Assembly (NCBI RefSeq): GCF_000714935.1
Contig: NZ_JMIR01000034.1
Location: 1 to 51,249, forward strand
DNA: 51,249 bases
From: Tumebacillus flagellatus
GTDB lineage: Bacteria > Bacillota > Bacilli > Tumebacillales > Tumebacillaceae
Direction: 5' to 3'
The notes under the pieces are model-generated. The model was not told where the DNA came from, searched no databases, and saw only the letters and a program-made list of their open reading frames with translations. Both the position numbers and the translations under genes were made by a program. Of the stretch, positions 45,200 through 51,249 are shown in pieces; position 1 is the stretch's first letter, and each line of letters starts with the position of its first letter.

Positions 45200-46135
45200 A
45201 TGAAAGTTCTTGTAACAGGCGGCGCCGGATTCGTCGGCTCGCACATTGTCGACGAATGCTTGAAGAGCGGGCATGAAGTTGTGGTGATGGATAACTTGGC
45301 GACGGGCACGGCGAACAACCTCAACCCGGCGGCGAAATTCTTCAGCATGGACATCACAGACACGCGTCTGATTGAGACGCTCCGGGAAGAGGGCATCGAA
45401 GCCATCATTCACCAAGCAGCTCAATCGACCGTACCGCCGTCGATCAAGGACCCGAAGTACGATGCGGAAGTCAACCTCTTGGGCACGATCAATCTCTTGC
45501 AAGCGGTTCGTGAATTGGGCCTGAAGAAAATTGTCTTCGCAGGGTCCGCCGCTTCGTACGGGATGCCGGAGTACGTCCCGGTGGACGAGCAGCATCCGCA
45601 GCGTCCGTTGTCGTTTTACGGCCTCAGCAAGAAATTGATCGAAGAGTATTTCCAGATGTACCGCGAGCTGTTTGGTATTTCGTATGTGGTGTTCCGTTAC
45701 GCCAACATCTACGGTCCTCGTCAGGGGCAATCGGGCGAAGGCAGCGTGATCTCGATTTTCACCGAGCGCATGTTGCGAGGCAAAACCTGCACCATCGAAG
45801 GGGACGGCGGTGCAACGCGCGACTACATCTACGTAGGTGATGTGGCGCGTGCCAACGTGTTGGCGCTGGAATCGGACATCAACGGCGTCTACAACTTGAG
45901 CACCGAAGTCGAAGTTTCGGTCAACGAGATATTCCAACTGCTTTCCGAGATGATCGGCTACACCCAACAACCGGTGCACGGTCCGGCTCGCGTCGCAGAT
46001 ATCTACAGAAGTGTGCTTTCCAATAGCAAGATTTTGTCCAGCGGCCTGCCGTGGCGTCCGGAAACGACACTCGCGGAAGGTTTGCAAGCGACCATCGCAT
46101 GGGGGCGTTCTTTCTATGGAGCAGATCGTTCATAA
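45200..46135 (+). CDS. NAD-dependent epimerase, UDP-glucose 4-epimerase type
   Basis: Extended short-chain dehydrogenase, 311 aa. NAD-binding VTGGAGFVGSHI at residue 6, Ser in AGSAASYG and the catalytic Tyr-Lys pair in FYGLSKK. FRYANIYGPRQ and RDYIYVGDVARAN are typical of GalE-like UDP-sugar 4-epimerases. It may interconvert UDP-glucose/UDP-galactose or the N-acetyl forms for wall polymers. ATG at 45200 follows TTGGGGGGT. The last 20 bases overlap hprK, so the two are coupled. Confidence 0.9.
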   Translation: MKVLVTGGAGFVGSHIVDECLKSGHEVVVMDNLATGTANNLNPAAKFFSMDITDTRLIETLREEGIEAIIHQAAQSTVPPSIKDPKYDAEVNLLGTINLLQAVRELGLKKIVFAGSAASYGMPEYVPVDEQHPQRPLSFYGLSKKLIEEYFQMYRELFGISYVVFRYANIYGPRQGQSGEGSVISIFTERMLRGKTCTIEGDGGATRDYIYVGDVARANVLALESDINGVYNLSTEVEVSVNEIFQLLSEMIGYTQQPVHGPARVADIYRSVLSNSKILSSGLPWRPETTLAEGLQATIAWGRSFYGADRS

Positions 46136-47075
46136 GTGGATTACCACGCAAGAGCTGATGGAGGAGTTTGACCTCGAACTGGTCAACCCGAAGTCGGCCG
46201 ATATCGCGCGCCGCATCGCGGTGAGCGACATCAACCGGCCGGGACTGGCTTTGGCCGGATTCTTCACCTACCATCCGGAAGAGCGCGTGCAGGTGGTGGG
46301 ACGCACGGAGACGACGTTTTTTGAAGCGTTGCCGGAAGCGTTGCAGAAGGAGCGCGCCAAGCAGCTTTGCGCGTATGTGCAGACGCCGTGCTTGATCGTC
46401 GCGCGCGGCATCGAAGTGCCGCAAGAGCTGCTCGACGCCGCCATCGCGCACCGGTTGCCGGTGTTGCGCTCGCAGCTTTCCACCACCAAATTGACCGGTC
46501 GTCTGCAAGCGTACTTTGACCGCCAGTTGGCGCTTGAGACGCTGGTGCACGGCGTGCTCGTCGACGTCTACGGCATCGGCATCCTCATCCAAGGGTCGAG
46601 CGGCATCGGGAAATCGGAGACGGCGCTCGAACTGGTCAAGCGCGGGCATCGCCTCGTCGCCGACGACGCCGTGGAGATTCGACGCGTGGCGGAGAACGTG
46701 CTGGAAGGCACGTCGCCTGAACTCTTGCGCCAATTGATCGAAATTCGAGGCTTGGGCGTGCTCAACGTCATGACGCTGTTCGGCGCGGGCGCGATTCGCA
46801 TGCGCAAGGACATCGAGATGGTCATCCAACTGCAGATGTGGGATGACAAAGCGGCGTACGACCGCCTCGGTCTGGACGAAGAGACGATCAAGATTCTCGA
46901 CGTGGAAGTGCCGTTCTTGAACTTGCCGGTGCGGCCGGGCCGCAACTTGGCGGTCATCCTCGAAGTGGCGGCGATGAACTACCGCTTGAAACGGATGGGG
47001 TACAATGCAGCCAAAGAACTCACGGAAAAAATGACACTTACGATGCAACAAGAAAGCGGAGGCCCGAAGTATTAG
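46116..47075 (+). CDS. hprK: HPr kinase/phosphorylase
   Basis: Bifunctional enzyme that phosphorylates HPr (and Crh) on Ser46 and removes that phosphate by phosphorolysis, releasing pyrophosphate; it is the sensor of carbon catabolite repression. 319 aa. Walker A GSSGIGKS (160-167), conserved His145 before it, GHRLVADDAV and the family signature EIRGLGVLNVMTLFG (209 onward) are intact. It starts inside the end of the epimerase gene with no strong site of its own. PpaX, which destroys the pyrophosphate, is encoded 2.7 kb downstream. The order resembles B. subtilis but lgt is missing after hprK. Confidence 0.97.
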   Translation: MEQIVHKWITTQELMEEFDLELVNPKSADIARRIAVSDINRPGLALAGFFTYHPEERVQVVGRTETTFFEALPEALQKERAKQLCAYVQTPCLIVARGIEVPQELLDAAIAHRLPVLRSQLSTTKLTGRLQAYFDRQLALETLVHGVLVDVYGIGILIQGSSGIGKSETALELVKRGHRLVADDAVEIRRVAENVLEGTSPELLRQLIEIRGLGVLNVMTLFGAGAIRMRKDIEMVIQLQMWDDKAAYDRLGLDEETIKILDVEVPFLNLPVRPGRNLAVILEVAAMNYRLKRMGYNAAKELTEKMTLTMQQESGGPKY

Positions 47076-47091
47076 GGCCTCTGCTTTTTTT
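47055..47091 (+). terminator. terminator of hprK
   Basis: Stem AGCGGAGGCCC / GGGCCTCTGCT followed by T runs; the stop codon of hprK lies in its loop region. Confidence 0.9.
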
Positions 47092-47139
47092 CATTTTTTT
47101 TCGTCAATTTTGTGTCTGAGGAAGGAACGTGGCATATTC

Positions 47140-47160
47140 TGTCGAAATGTACATGTCGAA
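47140..47160 (+). promoter_or_regulatory. two direct TGTCGAA motifs (0A-box-like) upstream of the LysM-G5-M23 gene
   Basis: TGTCGAA occurs at 47140-47146 and again at 47154-47160, same orientation, starts 14 bases apart. Each is a perfect 0A box. A TATTCT (47135-47140) just upstream may be a -10. The spacing differs from the 10-base period of known tandem 0A boxes. Confidence 0.4.
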
Positions 47161-47229
47161 CCAAAAAAACAAGAAACATACTGATTTAGCAGCCAAGCAA
47201 TCGAGTTGCTTAGTTTGGGGAGGGGTATC

Positions 47230-48696
47230 ATGGGGAAGCTGACAGAAATGCTGTATGACCGTCGCCGTCATATCGGAACTGCCAGCCAAGCAAGAAGCAA
47301 GAAAGAATGGATGAAAGAACAAACCGCAGCCTTCATCCGCGCTGCCAAGTCCGAGTTTCGCAAAACCTTCAACGTTCGCACTTCAATCGCTGCCCTCGCA
47401 GTTTTGGCGCTGACTTCGGTTGGCGTATATACAGCACACGACAAAGTCAAAACGGCAACACCCGTTTATCGAGTCTACATAGATGGTGAATACACCGGCG
47501 TCGTCCGGGATCAAGCTTCGATTCAAGAACAGATGGAGAAGTACGGGCCGCTGCTCAAAGCGCATGTGGCTTTCTTACCTGTGCACCAAGCGGTGAAAGG
47601 CACCAACGAATGGACCGTGGCGAATGCGATCGCCGAATCAACCAAGACGATGGTTGACATGGTGGTCGTGCGCGTGAACGGCCAAGACATCGTCCATGTC
47701 AAAGACAAGGAAACCGCTGAGAAACTGATTCAAACCCTGGAAGCGCAGTACGTCAAACCGGACAGCAATGCCACCGTCAAATTGTCTGAGCAAGTCGATT
47801 TTGTGCCTCTGCACGCAGACAAACAAACGTTGGTTTCTTTCGACGCGGCGCTCGCTTTGATCCAGCAAGGCAAGAACGAACGCAAAACCTACGTGGTTTC
47901 CCGCGGCGACTCGCTGTGGGACATCGCATCGAAAAACAACATCACCGTCGACCAACTCGCGCAGGCCAACCCGAACATCGCAGACGTCGATGCGCTCGCG
48001 GAAGGCCAGCAGATCAACCTCGTCGCGGTGGAACCGCTGATCTCTGTGGACACCGTGTCCGAAGAGACCCGCGAACTCACCACCAACTACGAAGTCGAGT
48101 ATCGGGACGACGATTCGCTTGACGTCGGCACGGAGAAGATCATCCAAGACGGCAAGGAAGGCAAGAAAACCCAAACGGTGCGCATCACCCGTCACAACGG
48201 CGCCGTCACCAAAGAGGACGTGCTGTCCGAGCATGTCACGGCAGAACCGGTCAAGGAGATCATCTCCAAGGGCACGCACAAGCAAGCCTATTCGTCGTAT
48301 TCCGGCAGCGCGGCACCGGTCAGCGGCTCGTGGGCGTATCCGATCGGCGGCGGCTACATCTCGTCGCAGTACGGCGAAAACCGCGGCGGTAAACCGCACC
48401 TTGCAATCGACATCGCGGCGGCGATGGGCACTCCGGTGTACGCGTCGAACAACGGCACCGTCATCCAAGCGGGCGACTTGGGAGACGGCTACGGCAACTG
48501 CATTCGCATCTCGCACAGCAACGGTGTCGTGACGATCTACGGGCATCTTTCTTCAATGAACGTCTCCGTCGGACAAGCGGTTCAGAAGGGCCAACGCATC
48601 GGCGGCGTCGGCTCGACCGGCGATTCGACGGGCGCGCACTTGCACTACGAAGTTCGCGTCAACGGCGTGCACGTGAACCCGACTCCTTATATGTAA
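47230..48696 (+). CDS. LysM-G5-M23 cell-wall metallopeptidase
   Basis: Predicted membrane-anchored or secreted peptidoglycan endopeptidase, 488 aa. A basic N-terminal segment precedes one helix (SIAALAVLALTSVGVYTA, about 52-69), then a region of about 150 residues. LysM follows (YVVSRGDSLWDIASKNNITV, about 221-265), then a G5 domain (LTTNYEVEYRDDDSLDVGTE to VLSEHVTAEPVKEIISKGT) and a C-terminal M23 domain. In the M23 domain the first His-x3-Asp reads HLAID and the second is AHLHYEV; IYGHLSS is also present. ATG at 47230 follows GGGGAGGGG. It occupies the place of lgt between hprK and the YvoD-like gene. Confidence 0.92.
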   Translation: MGKLTEMLYDRRRHIGTASQARSKKEWMKEQTAAFIRAAKSEFRKTFNVRTSIAALAVLALTSVGVYTAHDKVKTATPVYRVYIDGEYTGVVRDQASIQEQMEKYGPLLKAHVAFLPVHQAVKGTNEWTVANAIAESTKTMVDMVVVRVNGQDIVHVKDKETAEKLIQTLEAQYVKPDSNATVKLSEQVDFVPLHADKQTLVSFDAALALIQQGKNERKTYVVSRGDSLWDIASKNNITVDQLAQANPNIADVDALAEGQQINLVAVEPLISVDTVSEETRELTTNYEVEYRDDDSLDVGTEKIIQDGKEGKKTQTVRITRHNGAVTKEDVLSEHVTAEPVKEIISKGTHKQAYSSYSGSAAPVSGSWAYPIGGGYISSQYGENRGGKPHLAIDIAAAMGTPVYASNNGTVIQAGDLGDGYGNCIRISHSNGVVTIYGHLSSMNVSVGQAVQKGQRIGGVGSTGDSTGAHLHYEVRVNGVHVNPTPYM

Positions 48697-48706
48697 GACA
48701 GGAGGG

Positions 48707-48740
48707 AAGGAGGTTCGTGACGGAAGTCACGGACCTCTTT
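48707..48740 (+). terminator. terminator after the M23 gene
   Basis: Stem AAGGAGGTTCGTGAC / GTCACGGACCTCTTT around GGAA. The downstream TGTTATAAT (48741-48749) then provides an extended -10 for the next gene. Confidence 0.8.
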
Positions 48741-48795
48741 GTGTTATAATGGAAATCGAAATTGTTTTTCGAACTCGGAAGAAGGTGTGCAGAGG

Positions 48796-49743
48796 ATGAA
48801 GGACATCCTGATTCGGGGTTGGGTTGCCGGCTGGCGGACGACATGGACATTGAGCAAGGTCATCGTTCCCATCACCTTTGTGCTCACGTTGCTCAAACAC
48901 ACGCCGGTGCTGGAGTGGATCGTGTGGCTGTTCACGCCGATCATGGGCGCGTTCGGACTTCCGGGCGATGCCGCCATCGTGCTCGCCTTGGGGTGGTTTT
49001 TGAACCTGTACGCAGCGATTGGCGCGATTTTTTCCTTGCAACTCAACTCTCCGGAAGTGATGATCCTCTCGGTGATGCTCTCGTTTTGCCACAACATCTT
49101 CATTGAAACGGCAGTGGCGAAGCGCATCGGGCTCTCCGGGCCGGTCTTGGCGATGATTCGGGTTGTGACCAGTTTGATCGGCGGCTGGCTCGTTCATCTG
49201 GGTTACGGCAACCATCCGGGCAGCATCGCCGGGACGTACGGGCATGAAGCGTACTTGTGGGACGTGTCGCTGTGGACGACGGCGAAGGAAGTGGTCCTTA
49301 CGATCTGGGGCGGTGTGTACAAACTGGCTTTGATCGTCATCCCGCTGATGGTGGTCATCCAAGTGCTGAAGGAATTCAGCTTCCTCGATCGGATTGCGAC
49401 GCTGATGAACCCGTTGCTCGCGTTTTGCGGCTTGGACAAAAAAGCAGCCATCCCGATGCTGGCAGGTCTGTTCTTCGGTCTTGCGTACGGCTCCGGGGTG
49501 ATGATTGAAGCGGCGCGGGAGAACCCGCTCCCGAAGCGGCAGTTGTATCTCTTGATGATTTTCTTGGTCTTGTGCCACGCGGTGGTGGAAGACACGTTGA
49601 TTTTCGTACCTGTTCACGTCAACGGCTGGTACTTGCTCGGCAGCCGCTTGCTGGCGGCGCTGGTGCTGACCGCTGTGTTGGCCCGCATCTGGCGGGCGGG
49701 GCGGGACGTGAACCAATCTCAGAAAGCGGTGATCGCGAAATGA
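48796..49743 (+). CDS. nucleoside-recognition (Gate) domain membrane protein, YvoD-like
   Basis: Polytopic membrane protein, 315 aa, with about eight helices and the nucleoside-recognition/Gate-domain style seen in SpmA/SpmB-related proteins (IVPITFVLTLLKHTPVLEWI; GLFFGLAYGSGVMIEAARE). Position before ppaX and a YvoF-like gene matches yvoD of B. subtilis. Substrate and role are unknown. ATG at 48796 follows GAAGGTG. Its stop overlaps the ppaX start by four bases (ATGA). Confidence 0.85.
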   Translation: MKDILIRGWVAGWRTTWTLSKVIVPITFVLTLLKHTPVLEWIVWLFTPIMGAFGLPGDAAIVLALGWFLNLYAAIGAIFSLQLNSPEVMILSVMLSFCHNIFIETAVAKRIGLSGPVLAMIRVVTSLIGGWLVHLGYGNHPGSIAGTYGHEAYLWDVSLWTTAKEVVLTIWGGVYKLALIVIPLMVVIQVLKEFSFLDRIATLMNPLLAFCGLDKKAAIPMLAGLFFGLAYGSGVMIEAARENPLPKRQLYLLMIFLVLCHAVVEDTLIFVPVHVNGWYLLGSRLLAALVLTAVLARIWRAGRDVNQSQKAVIAK

Positions 49744-50381
49744 CCTATTCCTACGTACTCTACGACCTAGACGGAACTTTGCTTGACACCAACGAGCTGA
49801 TCATCCGATCGTTTGAACACACGCTGGAAACGCATACGCCGGGGCAATACACCCGTGCCGATATCCTCCCGTACATGGGCGAGCCGCTTTTTCAACAGAT
49901 GGAACGGTTTGCGCCGGGGCGCTCGGAGGAGTTGGTGAAGACGTACCGCCGCTACAACATCGGCCAGCACGACGCGCTGGTGGTCGGCTTCCCGCACGTG
50001 CAAGACGTGCTTCGCGAACTGCATGAGCGCGGGATCAAACAAGCGATCGTCACGTCCAAGATGCGCTTGACCACGGAGATGGGGCTGAAACTGTGCGGTC
50101 TCACGGAGTATCTGGACGCGGTGGTGACGTCGGACGATGTGGAGCATCACAAGCCGCATCCGGAAGCGTTGCACAAAGCGATGGAGCTGCTCGGCGCAGA
50201 TCCCGCCAGTACGCTGATGGTCGGGGACAGCCCGTACGACATCGGCGCCGGTCACGCGGCCGGCGTGGCGACGGCGGGCGTGAAGTGGAGTTTGCGCGGC
50301 GAGGAAGGATTGCGCGTGCACAAGCCGACCTACTTGGTGGGCGACATGCTCGAATTGCGCAAGATCATTCTCGGGAGCTGA
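49740..50381 (+). CDS. ppaX: pyrophosphatase PpaX (HAD superfamily)
   Basis: HAD hydrolase, 213 aa, that hydrolyses the pyrophosphate formed when HprK dephosphorylates HPr-Ser-P, driving that reaction forward. HAD motif I is YDLDGTLLDT (Asp9, Asp11), motif II is VTSKM, the conserved Lys is in HHKPHPEAL and motif IV is MVGDSPYDI. The ATG overlaps the preceding stop. Gene order with hprK upstream and a YvoF-like gene downstream supports PpaX over a generic phosphoglycolate phosphatase. Confidence 0.92.
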   Translation: MTYSYVLYDLDGTLLDTNELIIRSFEHTLETHTPGQYTRADILPYMGEPLFQQMERFAPGRSEELVKTYRRYNIGQHDALVVGFPHVQDVLRELHERGIKQAIVTSKMRLTTEMGLKLCGLTEYLDAVVTSDDVEHHKPHPEALHKAMELLGADPASTLMVGDSPYDIGAGHAAGVATAGVKWSLRGEEGLRVHKPTYLVGDMLELRKIILGS

Positions 50382-50424
50382 CGGAGAACGAGATTCGGGA
50401 CACCTGTAGAAAAGAGGGAACTTC

Positions 50425-50988
50425 ATGCGGAACACGGACCGCTACCCGGTCGAGGGTGCAAACGCCCTGTGGCAACTGTATAAGACGGTCAGCTTCTGGA
50501 AGGTCGTCAAAAACTTCATCGTGATCCAGATTGCGCGTTACACGCCGTTTGTCGGAGTGAAAAACTGGCTGTACCGCACCTTTCTGCGGATGAAGGTCGG
50601 GGAGCAGACGGCGGTGGCGCTGATGGTGATGATGGACATCATGTTCCCCGAATTGATTTCGATCGGGCGAAACTCGATCATCGGGTACAACACGACGATT
50701 CTCGCCCATGAGTACCTGATCCGCGAATACCGCCTCGGCCGGGTGATCATCGGCGACGAAGTGATGATCGGCGCGAATTCGACGCTGTTGCCGGGGATCA
50801 CCATCGGAGACGGAGCCGTGGTCGCAGCAGGTTCGCTCGTCAACCGAGATGTCCCGGCGGGCGCGTTCGTCGGCGGCAACCCGATTCGCATCATTCGCCA
50901 GTCGATCGTCGATTCGGCGGATGTGCGCACGGAGTCGGGCGAGCTGGCGGAAGTGCTGGATGATGAAGAAGCTGGAATTTTGCATTAA
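50425..50988 (+). CDS. acyltransferase with left-handed hexapeptide repeats, YvoF-like
   Basis: Predicted O- or N-acetyltransferase of the LbH class, 187 aa. Hexapeptide turns are visible: ISIGRNSIIGYNTTILAHEY, VIIGDEVMIGANSTLLPGITIGDGAVVAAGSLV, and the closing AFVGGNPIRIIR. A hydrophobic helical N-terminus precedes them. ATG at 50425 follows AAAGAGGG, 43 bases after ppaX. The position equals yvoF of B. subtilis. The acceptor is unknown; hisZ, which follows in B. subtilis, is not seen in the remaining bases. Confidence 0.87.
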   Translation: MRNTDRYPVEGANALWQLYKTVSFWKVVKNFIVIQIARYTPFVGVKNWLYRTFLRMKVGEQTAVALMVMMDIMFPELISIGRNSIIGYNTTILAHEYLIREYRLGRVIIGDEVMIGANSTLLPGITIGDGAVVAAGSLVNRDVPAGAFVGGNPIRIIRQSIVDSADVRTESGELAEVLDDEEAGILH

Positions 50989-51002
50989 GCAGTTGAAAAA
51001 GA

Positions 51003-51038
51003 GAGTTCCCGGACGCTATGCGGACGGGAACTTTTTTT
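51003..51038 (+). terminator. terminator of the yvoD-ppaX-yvoF unit
   Basis: Stem AGTTCCCG / CGGGAACT followed by seven T. Confidence 0.92.
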
Positions 51039-51136
51039 ATGGAGGATTTACTTTACCAGTTTCATAGAACTGCATAAATTTTTCCGATATACTAATAAAT
51101 GCCTGTATGAACAACAAAACCCAAGGGGTGAAGAGA

Positions 51137-51249
51137 GTGAAAAAGTGGATGTTTCCCCTCGCCGGTCTGACCACCGCCGCGCTGCTGCTCGGCCTGACCC
51201 CGGCTCCGGCCTCGCACGCAGAGACGGCGCAGGAGTTGAAGGTGAGTTT
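51137..51249 (+). CDS. secreted protein, N-terminal part only
   Basis: A new gene starts with GTG at 51137, eight bases after AAGGGG. Its first 37 codons encode a signal peptide (KKWMFPLAGLTTAALLLGL, then TPAPASHA-ET as a likely cleavage site). The frame stays open to the window edge. Upstream, TATACT at about 51089-51094 may be the -10. Nothing can be said of the mature protein. Confidence 0.7.
   Translation, partial: MKKWMFPLAGLTTAALLLGLTPAPASHAETAQELKVS

Overview
The window looks like a chromosomal segment of a GC-rich (roughly 58-60 %), endospore-forming member of the Bacillales. Gene order, AGGAGG-type ribosome binding sites, frequent TTG/GTG starts and many intrinsic terminators fit the Alicyclobacillaceae, with Tumebacillus as my best guess. 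That is inference from gene content and protein style; no 16S sequence is visible. The window opens in the 3' end of a 5S rRNA gene, so a ribosomal operon lies just upstream, and it ends inside a secreted-protein gene.

Layout. 1-4518: end of the rRNA operon, then three reverse-strand genes (GH31 alpha-glucosidase with a LacI-type operator, secreted N-acetylmuramoyl-L-alanine amidase, membrane-anchored PpiC/SurA-like protein). 4519-4995: a gene-free AT-rich stretch with clustered DnaA-box-like and Spo0A-box-like sites. 4996-7241: nitrilase-superfamily hydrolase and two GNAT acetyltransferases. 7364-14000: a polytopic alkaline-phosphatase-like membrane protein behind a candidate RBS-sequestering leader, an EAL phosphodiesterase, a DUF3050 protein, a Nudix hydrolase, a decayed YcdB-like gene and two small genes. 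14191-22304: arginine cluster carA-carB-argF-argG-argH, with ARG-box-like operators before carA and argG. 22411-26769: lipoproteins and a zinc/manganese ABC transporter (znuA-znuC-znuB), including a solute-binding paralogue in which all metal ligands are replaced. 26983-34287: division, cell-wall and motility genes (ftsE, ftsX, FtsEX-type M23 hydrolase, S41 protease, minJ, motA, motB). 34400-41956: uvrB and uvrA, separated by a low-GC insert holding an OLD-family ATPase/nuclease and a type I toxin-antitoxin locus. 42064-51249: a membrane protein, a DAO-family oxidoreductase, a YvlD-like protein, a GalE-like epimerase, hprK, a LysM-G5-M23 hydrolase, a YvoD-like transporter-like protein, ppaX, a YvoF-like acyltransferase and the start of a secreted protein.

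How the genes work together. carAB, argF, argG and argH take bicarbonate, glutamine and ornithine to arginine; ArgR/AhrC-like boxes suggest repression by arginine. FtsEX probably drives the adjacent coiled-coil M23 hydrolase. MinJ and the C-terminal protease follow, so this is a division and wall-remodelling block. UvrB and UvrA are the damage-recognition half of nucleotide excision repair and each has a LexA-box-like site. HprK and PpaX act together in catabolite repression: PpaX hydrolyses the pyrophosphate made by HPr-Ser-P phosphorolysis. The order hprK-(lgt)-yvoD-ppaX-yvoF matches Bacillus subtilis except that lgt is absent here and an M23 hydrolase sits in its place.

The most distinctive points are the ligand-less ZnuA paralogue next to a canonical one, the OLD nuclease plus type I toxin-antitoxin insert that splits uvrB from uvrA, the multibranched leader that could hide the RBS at 7433-7439, and the YcdB-like gene with two in-frame amber codons.
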